A DNA stretch of 64,000 nt from Cellulomonas sp. ES6 (GTDB lineage Bacteria > Actinomycetota > Actinomycetes > Actinomycetales > Cellulomonadaceae), in the NCBI RefSeq assembly GCF_030053835.1, contig NZ_CP125655.1, forward strand, positions 2,976,001-3,040,000, given 5' to 3'. A program made the translations under genes and the position numbers. Shown here in pieces: positions 8,116-16,245 of this stretch (positions are counted from its first letter, which is position 1; every line of letters starts with the position of its first letter). The notes beneath the pieces were generated by a model. That model did no database searches and was not told the DNA's origin. It saw nothing but the letters and a program-made list of their open reading frames with translations.

Positions 8116-9419
8116 GTCGCACCCCCTGCCGCGCCGAGGGTCGTCCGTCCCATCGGCGCCGCCGGCGCTGCCTGCGCGGCGGGCGCGGCGGGCGCGCCCG
8201 GAGCCAGCGGGAGGACCGCGTGCACCCGCCAGCGCCCGCCGGCGTGGGGCCCCGCCGCGAACCGGCCGCCCAGCGAGCGGGCGCGCTCCGCCATCGACAC
8301 CAGGCCCGTGCCGGAGCCCAGCGCGGGGGCGCCGGCCGGGGCGGGCGTCCCCGCGGCGGGCAGCCGGTTGAGCACCTCGACCTCCAGGGCCGACCCGTCG
8401 GACGCCACCCGCAGGTCCACCCGGCCGCCCGCGGCACCGTGCGCGGCGGCGTTCGTCAGGGCCTCGCGGGCGATGCGGTACGCCGCGTGGTCGACCACCG
8501 CCGGGAGCCCGGGCGCCGCGGCTTCGACCCGCACGTCCAGCCCGCGATCCCGCGCCGTCGCGACCAGGTCGTCCAGCCGGTCGAGGCCCGCCGCGGCCGT
8601 GGCGCCGTCCCGGGGGCCGGCGCCGCGCAGCACGAGGATCATCGAGCGCATCTCGGCGAGCGACGCCACGGACTCCGCGCGCACCGCCGCCAGCGCCGCC
8701 CGGTCGCGGCCGGCGTCGGGCGGGCCGGACAGCGCCGCCTCCGCGTGGATCGCGACGGCCGACAGGCGGCTCGCCACCACGTCGTGCAGGTCCCGCGCCA
8801 TGCCCGCGCGCTCCTCGCGCACCGCGGCGTCCCGGTCGAGATCGGCGATCCGCTGCACGTCCGCGGCGTGGGCGCGCGCCAGGTCCGCCCGCGACCGCTC
8901 CAGCGTCGCGCGCTCGGCCTCCGACGCGGCGAGCTCGCTCCGGCTGCGCACGTCCGACCCCCACCACAGCGGTGTCACCAGGACGGCGACCGCCTGGAGC
9001 GCCGCCGCCAGGGCGTCGCGCAGACCCCCGCCCGTCGCCCACACGGCCGCGGGCGCCGCGACGGTGAGCACGCCGACCACCCCGTGCAGCGCCCGCCGCG
9101 TCCGGGCGGGGGCGTGCACCTCGGCGCTGTACAGCGCGTCGACCAGCACGAGCAGCAGCCCGAGGCTGCCGCCCGCGGGGACCGTGCCGGCCAGGCAGGC
9201 GGCGGCCAGCAGCAGCACCACCACCGGGTGCCGGCGCTTCGCGGTGAGCGCGCCGCACGCGACGAGCAGCAGCGCGGTGTGCAGCCACCAGCCCGCCGGC
9301 CCCGCCCCCGCGGACCCCGTCACCGAGATCCCCGCCCCGTGCAGCAGCAGCCCGGCGGCCAGGTACAGCAGCGCGACGCCACGGTCGTCGAGGCGGGGCA
9401 GGGACGGCATGGCGTCCAT
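8112..9419 (-). CDS. DesK/NarX-type sensor histidine kinase
   Basis: A 435-residue membrane sensor kinase. Residues about 12-150 contain several hydrophobic segments with no sizeable extracellular domain. A short coiled coil (about 155-200) leads to the HisKA_3 dimerisation motif with phospho-accepting His212 in MARDLHDVVASRLSAVAIHA. The HATPase domain follows, with the N-box AYRIAREALTNAAAHG and the G-box GSGTGLVSMAERARSLGG. The Ala/Pro-rich C-terminus (last 35 residues) is unusual. ATG 9419 is taken as start; the ATG three codons later is equally possible. It overlaps the response regulator by four bases. The small input region suggests sensing within the membrane; the signal is unknown. 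Confidence 0.92.
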   Translation of the reverse strand: MDAMPSLPRLDDRGVALLYLAAGLLLHGAGISVTGSAGAGPAGWWLHTALLLVACGALTAKRRHPVVVLLLAAACLAGTVPAGGSLGLLLVLVDALYSAEVHAPARTRRALHGVVGVLTVAAPAAVWATGGGLRDALAAALQAVAVLVTPLWWGSDVRSRSELAASEAERATLERSRADLARAHAADVQRIADLDRDAAVREERAGMARDLHDVVASRLSAVAIHAEAALSGPPDAGRDRAALAAVRAESVASLAEMRSMILVLRGAGPRDGATAAAGLDRLDDLVATARDRGLDVRVEAAAPGLPAVVDHAAYRIAREALTNAAAHGAAGGRVDLRVASDGSALEVEVLNRLPAAGTPAPAGAPALGSGTGLVSMAERARSLGGRFAAGPHAGGRWRVHAVLPLAPGAPAAPAAQAAPAAPMGRTTLGAAGGAT

Positions 9420-9526
9420 CCCAGCACGGCCCCGGCGCGGCCGGGTCCTCCGAAGGGACGACGCCGCCCCGCAGGATCGTGCGGTCGGCCGACGCCCCCG
9501 CCCGGCGCCGGCGCGACGCTGCCGGC

Positions 9527-10147
9527 ATGGACGTGATCGAGACCCTCCGCGAGAACCCGGTCGCCGCGCTCGTCGTCGCCTGCGAGGTGGCGTTCTGGGT
9601 GTTCCTCGGCGCCGCGGTCGTCGCCCGGTACGTGCTGCGCCGGCGGCGCCTGTCGACGGTGCTGCTGCTGTGCGAGCCGCTGCTCGAGGTGGTGCTGCTG
9701 GTCGCCACCGTCGGGGACCTGCTGCGGGGCTCGGAGGCGACCTGGACGCACGGCCTCGCGGCGCTCTACCTCGGGTTCACCGTGGCGTTCGGCAAGCGGA
9801 CCGTGCACGCCGTCGACGCCTGGGTCGCGCACCGGTTCTTCGGGGGGCCGGAGCCCGTGCGGCCGCCGCGGCGCGGGCCGGCGCGCGTGCGGTACGAGTG
9901 GGCGCTGTGGCTGCGGGTGCTGCTCGCCTGGGCGGTGGCCTGCGCGGTGCTCGGCGTGCTGCTGCTCGTCGCGCAGGGGCCGGGCGAGGCGGCGGCGGAG
10001 CAGCGGGAGGTGCTGCTGGGCTGGGGCGGCCGGGCGACCCTGGTGCTCGTGGCGTGGTTCGTGTTCGGGCCGGTGTGGGAGACGTTCACGCCACGCCGGG
10101 CGGCGGGCGACGCGGCGGCCGGTCCGGCGCGGTCAGACGCGCGGTGA
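9527..10147 (+). CDS. Multi-pass membrane protein of unknown function
   Basis: A 206-residue membrane protein that I do not recognise. Hydrophobic segments lie at about residues 12-35 (VAALVVACEVAFWVFLGAAV), 44-66, 75-92, 127-148 and 163-180. Basic loops (RRRR at 38-41, RPPRRGPARVR) should be cytoplasmic. I choose ATG 9527 (MDVIETLREN) over upstream in-frame codons because the upstream residues are Arg/Ala-rich without constraint. GACGCT lies 6 bases upstream, a weak leaderless-type -10. It diverges from the histidine kinase, and its last 15 bases overlap the convergent gene at 10133. Confidence 0.7.
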   Translation: MDVIETLRENPVAALVVACEVAFWVFLGAAVVARYVLRRRRLSTVLLLCEPLLEVVLLVATVGDLLRGSEATWTHGLAALYLGFTVAFGKRTVHAVDAWVAHRFFGGPEPVRPPRRGPARVRYEWALWLRVLLAWAVACAVLGVLLLVAQGPGEAAAEQREVLLGWGGRATLVLVAWFVFGPVWETFTPRRAAGDAAAGPARSDAR

Positions 10148-10699
10148 CGCGGCGGGCCGACGGATCCGCCGCCGCGCGACCTGCGTCCCCAGCAGCAGCG
10201 CCGCGGCCAGCGCCGGCCACCCCCAGGGCACGGAGGTGTGCGGCACGTACCCGGGCGGCGACCCGATGCTCGCGAGCGCGACCTCGGCGCCGGACCGCTG
10301 CAGCAGCGGCTGCGCGACCGCCAGGACGACGCTCGTGACGGCGGCCGCGGTCAGGTACGGCCCGGGCACGACGAGGCGCCAGGATCCCCGCCGGTCGGTG
10401 CGCCCGACGTGCAGCGCGAGCAGGCCGACGAGCAGCGCGGTGAGCAGCAGCGGGCCCCACAGGCCGACCCGGGCGAGCGACGCCTCGGGTCGCGAGAGGT
10501 CCGCCACCCAGACCCGGGCGAGCGGCCCGGCGAGCCGCTCGACGTGGGTGTCCGGCAGCGGCGGGTACGCGGCGTCGGCCAGCGTGACCAGCGGCTGCGC
10601 GTCGTGCCGGGTGAGGCCGTTCAGCGCAGAGGCCAGCCCGGTCGCCGCGAACGCTGCGGCGACGAGCCCGAGCAGCGTCCCGCCGGTCGTGCGTCGCAT
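10133..10699 (-). CDS. Membrane protein of unknown function
   Basis: A 188-residue protein that I do not recognise. An N-terminal membrane segment (about residues 9-27) is followed by an extracytoplasmic stretch of about 50 residues (LTRHDAQPLVTLADAAYPPL), then membrane segments at about 80-98, 114-132 and 160-176, ending in a basic tail RRRIRRPAASPRV. ATG at 10699 has TACCGT 7 bases upstream and no ribosome site. The 3' end overlaps the convergent membrane gene by 15 bases. Reading-frame bias and the clear membrane topology support a real gene. Confidence 0.7.
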   Translation of the reverse strand: MRRTTGGTLLGLVAAAFAATGLASALNGLTRHDAQPLVTLADAAYPPLPDTHVERLAGPLARVWVADLSRPEASLARVGLWGPLLLTALLVGLLALHVGRTDRRGSWRLVVPGPYLTAAAVTSVVLAVAQPLLQRSGAEVALASIGSPPGYVPHTSVPWGWPALAAALLLGTQVARRRIRRPAASPRV

Positions 10700-10706
10700 G
10701 CGCGCC

Positions 10707-10712
10707 ACGGTA
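10707..10712 (-). promoter_or_regulatory. -10 box TACCGT, leaderless geometry, for the gene at 10133-10699
   Basis: Minus-strand TACCGT ends 7 bases before the ATG. No Shine-Dalgarno sequence is present. Confidence 0.45.
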
Positions 10713-10846
10713 CCGACGGGCTCCCCGCCGCGGGGCGGGTCCAGCGCGGCAGCGCGTCCGGGGCCACGGCGGTCCCGGCCCCGTCCACCCCGGTGCGACG
10801 CGACCCGGCCCGCCCTCCCGCCCCACCCTCCCGCCCCACGAGGCCC

Positions 10847-10903
10847 CGTTCGGATCCGTTCGCACCGGCGCGCCGGGCGTGTCGGTACCAACGGATCCGA
10901 ACG
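10847..10903 (-). terminator. Long inverted repeat downstream of the GH2 gene
   Basis: CGTTCGGATCCGTT (10847-10860) and AACGGATCCGAACG (10890-10903) are perfect 14-base complements enclosing a loop with its own palindrome CCGGCGCGCCGG. The structure lies 63 bases beyond the GH2 stop codon and probably ends that transcript. Each arm also contains the self-complementary CGGATCCG. Confidence 0.55.
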
Positions 10904-10965
10904 TCCCCACCCACGGGGGCGGAGTGGGGGACGGGAGCCGGGGGGACAGGCAGAGGGGACGGGCG

Positions 10966-12774
10966 TCAGGCCCCGAAGAGGCGGCGCAGCGTCCCGACCG
11001 GGAGCTTGGGCCGACGGTCGGCGGTGCACAGGCCGTTCGTCTCGAGCCCCGTGTCGGTGAGCTGGGTGTAGCAGTACCCCCGCAGCGCGGTGGACGACCG
11101 GACGGCGCCGAGCAGGTCGGTGAGGCGGGCCTCGAGGTCCTCGGGGCTGCGCGCCTCGGAGTACCCCCACGAGCCCTCCGGCGCCCCGGGGGCGAACGAG
11201 ACGCCGCCGAACTCCGACAGCAGCACCGGGATGGTGCCGGGCTCGGGCGCCGGGCCGCCGACCCACATCCGGCGGCCCGCGGGGCCGATCCCGGCGACCG
11301 TGCGGGCGACCGCGGCGGCGTCGCCGTAGCGCTCGCGCAGCTCGTCGCCCGTGGCGGCGTAGTCGTGGACGGTCAGCAGGTCGGACGCCGTGTGCTCCCA
11401 GCCGTCGTTGGAGATGACGGGCCGCGTCGGGTCGAGCGCGCGCGTGAGCTCGGTGAGGGCGCGGCTGTAGGCCTGCTGCGCCGGGTCGTGGGCGATGTGC
11501 TGGACGCCCCAGGACTCGTTGAACGGCACCCAGGCGATGACGCACGGGTGGGAGACGTCGCGGCGGACGACGTCCAGCCAGTCGCGGGTCAGCTGGGCGA
11601 CGGCCTCGTCGGAGAACCGGTAGGCGCCGGCGGTCTCGCCCCACACGGCGAGCCCCAGCACGTCGCACCAGTACAGGTAGCGCGGGTCGGCGACCTTCTG
11701 GTGGACGCGCACCGTGTTGAACCCGAGCGCCAGCGCCAGCTCGACCTCCTCGCGGAGCGCCTCGGGGCTCGGCGCGGTGAGGTGCGACTGCGGCCAGTAG
11801 CCCTGCTCCAGGACGGCGCGGACGGTGAACGGCCGGTCGTTGAGCAGCAGGTGGTCGCCCTCGACGGCGACGGACCGCAGGCCGCAGTACGAGGCGAGCC
11901 GGTCGAGCTCGGCGCCCGACGCGTCGACGAGCGCCACGTCGGCGTCGAGCAGCACCGGGTGGCCGGGCGACCACAGCAGCTGCTCGTACGCCTGGCCGTT
12001 GTGCTGCGCGGGCAGCGGGACCACGACGTCCGCCACGGACCCGGTCACCGGCACCTCGGCCGCGCCGACCTCGGCGTCCCCGTGGCGGAGCCGCACCCGC
12101 ACCCGCGTCCCCGCCGGGGCGGAGGCGCGCAGCCGCACCTGCACGGCCATGCGGGCGGCGGGCACGTCGGGCCGCCAGGTCAGCGAGCCGACGGCGACGG
12201 CGGGCACCTGCTCGAGCCACACGGTGCGCCAGATCCCGGACGTGCGGTGGTACCAGATCGCGTGCTGCTCGCGCTGCCAGTCCTGCTTGCCGCGCGGCTG
12301 CTCGACGTCGGTGCGGTCGTCGGTCGCGCGCACGACGACGACGTGCGCGTCGGGGGGCAGGTCGGGGTCGAGCAGGTCGGTGACGTCCGCGCTGAACGGG
12401 GTCTGCCCGCCCTCGTGCCGGACGGCGTGCCGGCCGTCGACCCAGACGTCGGCCTCGTGGTCCACGGCGCCCAGGTGCAGCAGCAGGCGGTCGGTGCCGA
12501 GGGCGGCCGGGACGGTGAACCGGCGCCGGTACCACAGGGCGGCGTGGTCGCCGTGGTCGGCGACGCCGGAGGCCTCGGACTCGGGCGGGAACGGCACGAG
12601 GACCTCGCGGTCGAACCGCGCCTCCGCGTCGCGGTCGTGCCAGCGCTCGCGCAGGCCCGCGTCCGCGTCGTCGAACGCGAACCGCCAGGGACCGTCCAGC
12701 GACCACCAGCGGTCGGGCCGGACGAGCTGGGGCCGGGGGTGCAGACCCGTCGCGGGTGCTGACGTCGTCGTCAT
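10966..12774 (-). CDS. Glycoside hydrolase family 2 enzyme (beta-galactosidase/glucuronidase-like)
   Basis: A 602-residue intracellular enzyme without a signal peptide. Residues about 1-165 form the GH2 sugar-binding beta-sandwich (WYRRRFTVP, VDHEADVWVDGRHA), about 170-265 the immunoglobulin-like domain, and about 270-600 the TIM barrel. The barrel carries the acid/base Glu420 in VPFNESWGVQH and the nucleophile Glu521 in VLLSEFGGVSF. At 602 aa it is close to beta-glucuronidase size, much shorter than LacZ. ATG 12774 has GAAGGACC upstream. A LacI operator at 12814 in its promoter places it in the regulon of the neighbouring LacI protein. It should cleave imported beta-glycosides; exact sugar unknown. 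Confidence 0.9.
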   Translation of the reverse strand: MTTTSAPATGLHPRPQLVRPDRWWSLDGPWRFAFDDADAGLRERWHDRDAEARFDREVLVPFPPESEASGVADHGDHAALWYRRRFTVPAALGTDRLLLHLGAVDHEADVWVDGRHAVRHEGGQTPFSADVTDLLDPDLPPDAHVVVVRATDDRTDVEQPRGKQDWQREQHAIWYHRTSGIWRTVWLEQVPAVAVGSLTWRPDVPAARMAVQVRLRASAPAGTRVRVRLRHGDAEVGAAEVPVTGSVADVVVPLPAQHNGQAYEQLLWSPGHPVLLDADVALVDASGAELDRLASYCGLRSVAVEGDHLLLNDRPFTVRAVLEQGYWPQSHLTAPSPEALREEVELALALGFNTVRVHQKVADPRYLYWCDVLGLAVWGETAGAYRFSDEAVAQLTRDWLDVVRRDVSHPCVIAWVPFNESWGVQHIAHDPAQQAYSRALTELTRALDPTRPVISNDGWEHTASDLLTVHDYAATGDELRERYGDAAAVARTVAGIGPAGRRMWVGGPAPEPGTIPVLLSEFGGVSFAPGAPEGSWGYSEARSPEDLEARLTDLLGAVRSSTALRGYCYTQLTDTGLETNGLCTADRRPKLPVGTLRRLFGA

Positions 12775-12813
12775 GGCGGTCCTTCGGTCGCGGGAGTACG
12801 TCGTCGACCCATG

Positions 12814-12827
12814 TTGCCACGTTGCAA
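12814..12827. promoter_or_regulatory. LacI-type operator before the GH2 gene
   Basis: TTGCCACGTTGCAA, a near-perfect 14-base palindrome with a central CG. It is identical to the site at 13934 and one base different from that at 13904. It lies 40 bases upstream of the GH2 start. Confidence 0.82.
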
Positions 12828-12861
12828 AGCCGCGTGTCACACCGTCGCGGCCGGGCCGGGC

Positions 12862-13884
12862 TCAGCCGCCCGTCGACTCCCGCAGGACGAGCGCGTGCGG
12901 CACCGTCACGTCCTGGCCGGCGGGCGGCCCGGCCGACCGCCGCTCGAGCTGCGCGACCAGCCGGGCCACCGCGACGCGGGCGATCTCGTCCCGGTCCGGG
13001 CGCACGGTGCTCAGCGCGGGCGTGAGGTAGCGGACCTCCTCGACGTCGTCGAACCCCATGAGCGCGACGTCCTGGGGCACCCGCACGCCGCGGAGCAGGC
13101 AGGCCCGCAGGGCGCCGACCGCGAGCATGTCGTTGAAGCAGAACACCGCGTCGGGGCGCTGGTCCTCGTCGAGCAGGGCGGTCATCGCCGCGAACCCGGA
13201 CGCGCGGTCGTACGCCTCGACGTACCGCAGCAGCCGCGGGTGCGCGGGCAGGCCGGCCTCGGCGAGCGCGATCATGAGGCCCTCCGCGCGCTGCCGCCCC
13301 GTCTGCGCCTCGGTCTGCAGCCCGATGGCGGCGACCCGTCGGCGCCCCAGCCCCACCAGGTGCTCCGTCGCCTCGCGCGCGGCCGCGACGTTGTCGATGT
13401 GCACGTGGTCGAAGGCGGTGTCCACGGTCCGCTCGCCCAGCAGCACGACCGGCCGGCCGGGGTCCGCGTCGAGCAGGTCGCGCCGGGTGAGGGCGAGCGG
13501 GCTGAGGACGAGCCCGTCGAACATCGCGCCGCGGGGGCCCTGGCGCAGCAGCTCGCGCTCGCGGTCGGGGTCGCCGTCGGTCTGGTCCACCACGACGGTG
13601 AACCCCGCGCCGGTGGCCTCGCGCACCACCGCGCGGGCGAGCTCGGCGAAGTAGGGCTGGTCGAGCGCGGGGACCACGAGGCCGAGCAGCCCGGTCCGGC
13701 CGGTGCGCATCGCCCGGGCCGCGGTGTTCGCGCGGTAGCCGAGGGCGTCGACCACCGCCTGCACCTGCTCCCGGGTGCGCGGCGCGACGTGCGCGTAGCC
13801 GTTGACCACGTTCGACACGGTCCGCGGGGACACCCCGGCGACCCGCGCCACCTCCTGCAGCGTCACCGCACCCCTGCGCGTCAT
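12862..13884 (-). CDS. LacI-family repressor of the glycoside locus
   Basis: A 340-residue regulator. The N-terminal LacI helix-turn-helix is clear (VTLQEVARVAGVSPRTVSNV) with a hinge at about 45-58, and a periplasmic-binding-protein-like effector domain follows (LGLVVPALDQPYFAEL, and FCFNDMLAVGALRACL). I take ATG 13884, since the TTG at 13917 would include an operator. The -10 TAGGGT is 7 bases upstream. It lies between the GH2 gene (same strand) and the divergent ABC operon, and both flanking promoters contain TTGCCACG(T/C)TGCAA, so it very probably represses both and itself until a sugar ligand binds. Confidence 0.93.
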   Translation of the reverse strand: MTRRGAVTLQEVARVAGVSPRTVSNVVNGYAHVAPRTREQVQAVVDALGYRANTAARAMRTGRTGLLGLVVPALDQPYFAELARAVVREATGAGFTVVVDQTDGDPDRERELLRQGPRGAMFDGLVLSPLALTRRDLLDADPGRPVVLLGERTVDTAFDHVHIDNVAAAREATEHLVGLGRRRVAAIGLQTEAQTGRQRAEGLMIALAEAGLPAHPRLLRYVEAYDRASGFAAMTALLDEDQRPDAVFCFNDMLAVGALRACLLRGVRVPQDVALMGFDDVEEVRYLTPALSTVRPDRDEIARVAVARLVAQLERRSAGPPAGQDVTVPHALVLRESTGG

Positions 13885-13891
13885 GGCCCGC

Positions 13892-13897
13892 ACCCTA
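13892..13897 (-). promoter_or_regulatory. -10 box TAGGGT, leaderless geometry, for the lacI-type gene
   Basis: Minus-strand TAGGGT is 7 bases from the ATG at 13884. An operator (13904-13917) lies just upstream of it, consistent with autorepression. Confidence 0.5.
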
Positions 13898-13903
13898 GCG
13901 GGT

Positions 13904-13917
13904 TTGCCACGCTGCAA
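13904..13917. promoter_or_regulatory. LacI-type operator, lacI-proximal
   Basis: TTGCCACGCTGCAA, one base different from the other two operators. It overlaps the -35 of the plus-strand ABC promoter and lies just above the -10 of the lacI gene. Confidence 0.8.
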
Positions 13918-13933
13918 TCAGTGGGGCTACCGT
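13904..13933 (+). promoter_or_regulatory. Promoter of the sugar ABC operon
   Basis: -35 TTGCCA (13904-13909), an 18-base spacer and -10 TACCGT (13928-13933). One LacI operator contains the -35 and a second begins directly after the -10. The leader RNA that follows can form a CGCCGCGGC/GCCGCGGCG hairpin (13948-13973) before the ribosome site. Confidence 0.6.
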
Positions 13934-13947
13934 TTGCCACGTTGCAA
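13934..13947. promoter_or_regulatory. LacI-type operator, ABC-operon-proximal
   Basis: TTGCCACGTTGCAA, with its centre 30 bases from the previous operator. It sits immediately after the predicted -10 of the ABC operon, where a bound repressor would block initiation. Confidence 0.82.
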
Positions 13948-13997
13948 CGCCGCGGCAGGCCCCCGCCGCGGCGACACGTGACCGCGAGGAGGCGGAC

Positions 13998-15311
13998 ATG
14001 CCGGACATGCACGGACGACGGACCAGGCGCGGGATCGCGCTGGCCGCGGGACTGACCCTGGCGCTGGCGGCCTGCGCCGGCCAGGGCTCGGCCCAGGACG
14101 ACGACGGCGCGACGGGCGACGGGCCCACGGAGCTCGTGCTCTGGCACGGCATGACCGGCCCTGACGGCCCGGCCGTGCAGCAGATCATCGACGACTTCAA
14201 CGCCTCGCAGGACGACGTGGTGGTGAAGCCCAACGTCATGCCGTGGGACGTGCTCTACCAGAAGGTGCTCACGTCGCTGTCGTCGGACGACGGGCCGCAG
14301 GTGGTCGCGATGAGCGCCTCGAACGTGCCGCAGTACGCGTCGAAGGGCGCGCTCGCGCCGGTGGACGACTTCTACGCCGACGACACCTGGATGGACACGT
14401 CGGCGCTGCCCGACGCCGCCAAGCACGCCGCCGACTTCGACGGCACCGCGTACGGCGTCCCGCTGAACATCGCGCCGATGACGCTCTACTGGAACAAGGA
14501 CATGTTCGAGGCCGCCGGCCTCGACCCGGAGCAGCCGCCGACGACGTGGGACGAGTTCGCGTCCATGGCCGAGAAGCTCACGGTCGACGAGAACGGCGAC
14601 GGCAAGCCCGAGCAGTACGCGGCCGCGCTGGCGGACCACACGACGGTGCCGATCTACCAGATGCTGCTCTGGGGCACGGGCGGCGGGGTGGTGGCGGACG
14701 ACGCCGCGACCGCGACGCTCGACACCCCGGAGACGCTCGAGGCCCTCGAGTTCTGGGTCGACCAGGTGCGCGAGAAGAAGGTCTCCCCGATCGGCCTGTC
14801 GGGCGCGGACGCCGACAAGCTGTTCCAGACCGGCAAGGCCGCGATGGAGATCGTCGGCCCGTGGATGACCACCGGCTTCGACGAGGCGGGCCTGGACTAC
14901 GGCCTCGCCGCCCCGCCCGCCGGGCCCGACGCGGACGTCACGCTCGCCGACGTGGTGGCGTTCACCGTCAACGCGAAGGCGTCCGACGCGCAGCAGGACG
15001 CCGCCAAGACGTTCTTCGCGTACTGGAACTCGGTCGAGTCGCAGAAGACGTGGGCCGACGGCTCGGGCTTCCCTCCCACGCGCACGGACATCCCGGCGGA
15101 CGAGCTGGAGAACCCGTACTCCGCGGTGTTCGGCGACCCGGAGCTGCTCGGCAGCGCCAAGGTCTACCTGGCGGGCGTGCCGAGCTCCGGCACCATCACG
15201 GACTCGATCTTCTACCCGGCGCTGCAGCGCGTGCTCAACGGCGACGGCGACCTGACCGAGGTGTTCACCCAGGCGAACGCGGACGTGCAGGCCGCGATCG
15301 ACAAGGGCTGA
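13998..15311 (+). CDS. Sugar ABC transporter substrate-binding lipoprotein
   Basis: A 437-residue extracellular lipoprotein. The signal peptide has a basic start and a lipobox LALAAC with Cys26 as the acylated residue. The mature part is a family 1 (MalE/UgpB-type) solute-binding protein: ELVLWHGMTGPDGPAVQQII near the N-terminus, the conserved GVPLNIAPMTLYWNKDMFEA, and FQTGKAAMEIVGPW. ATG 13998 follows GAGGAGG. It is the first gene of an operon with two permeases and a GH1-like enzyme, and delivers an oligosaccharide, probably a beta-glycoside (inferred from the enzymes). No ATPase gene is present here, so a shared MsiK-type ATPase elsewhere is likely. Confidence 0.93.
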   Translation: MPDMHGRRTRRGIALAAGLTLALAACAGQGSAQDDDGATGDGPTELVLWHGMTGPDGPAVQQIIDDFNASQDDVVVKPNVMPWDVLYQKVLTSLSSDDGPQVVAMSASNVPQYASKGALAPVDDFYADDTWMDTSALPDAAKHAADFDGTAYGVPLNIAPMTLYWNKDMFEAAGLDPEQPPTTWDEFASMAEKLTVDENGDGKPEQYAAALADHTTVPIYQMLLWGTGGGVVADDAATATLDTPETLEALEFWVDQVREKKVSPIGLSGADADKLFQTGKAAMEIVGPWMTTGFDEAGLDYGLAAPPAGPDADVTLADVVAFTVNAKASDAQQDAAKTFFAYWNSVESQKTWADGSGFPPTRTDIPADELENPYSAVFGDPELLGSAKVYLAGVPSSGTITDSIFYPALQRVLNGDGDLTEVFTQANADVQAAIDKG

Positions 15312-15314
15312 GGC

Positions 15315-16245
15315 ATGACCGCAGCCACCACCGCCCCCGCCCCCGCCCGCGTCGCCGTCCGGCGCGGGCGGGGGGGCCCGGCGTCGCGAACGCACCGCCT
15401 GGCTGTTCCTGACGCCGAGCCTGCTGACCATCGCGGTGTTCATGCTCTGGCCGATGGTGCAGTCCGCGTACCTGTCCTTCATGGACTACAACCGCATCCA
15501 GCCCGCGCAGTGGGTGGGGCTCGACAACTACCGCGAGCTGCTCACCGACCCGGCCGTCGGCAACGCGCTGCGCAACACCCTCGTGTACGCGGTGGTCGTC
15601 ACGCCGGTGACCGTCGGGCTCGCGCTCGCGCTCGCGCTGCTGCTCAACCGGGCGATCTTCGCGCGCGGGCTGGTGCGGACCGCCGTGTTCCTGCCGTTCA
15701 TCGTGTCGCTGGGCATCGTCGCGATCGCGTGGGCGTTCCTGCTCGACCCGAACATCGGCCTCATCTCGCACTGGCTCGACGGGCTCGGCATCGTCTCGAC
15801 GCAGGGCTGGCTGTCGGACCCGCAGCTCGCGATGCCCGCGGTCATGGTCGTCGGGATCTGGAAGACCGTCGGCTTCTACATGGTCATGTACCTCGCCGGG
15901 CTCCAGTCCATCCCGACCGAGCTCTACGAGGCGGCGTCGCTCGACGGCGCCGGGCCGTGGACGCGGTTCCGCAACGTCACCTGGCCGCTGCTGTCCAACC
16001 AGACGATGCTCATCTCGATCATGGCCGCGATCGCCACGCTCCAGGCGTTCGACCAGATCTACGTGATGACGCACGGCGGCCCCTACTTCCGCACGGAGAC
16101 GCTCGTCATGCTCGTGTACCGCGTCGGCTTCGAGGACCTGCGCCTCGGCTACGGCTCCGCGATCTCCTGGGTGCTGCTGCTCGGGGTGTTCGTGCTGTCG
16201 ATGCTCCAGTGGGGCTACTTCCGCAAGCGGGCGGTGACGTACTGA
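15315..16245 (+). CDS. Sugar ABC transporter permease (MalF type) with an apparent frameshift
   Basis: Inner-membrane permease of the importer. From 15400 onward the family pattern is complete: WLFLTPSLLTIAVFMLWPM, the membrane segments, and the EAA loop YEAASLDGAGPWTRFRNVTW that contacts the ATPase. However, the only well-placed start, ATG 15315 (3 bases after the upstream stop, with GAGG before it), is in a different frame. No start codon precedes GTG 15430 in the downstream frame, and that would remove the conserved N-terminus. Removing one G from the seven-G run at 15370-15376 joins the frames into a normal 309-residue protein. This is either a sequence error or a real mutation. The gene overlaps the next start by one base. 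Confidence 0.8.
15370..15376 (+). repeat. Seven-G homopolymer at the permease frameshift
   Basis: A run of seven G between the in-frame ATG 15315 and the conserved permease N-terminus. Six G would restore a single reading frame. Confidence 0.85.
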
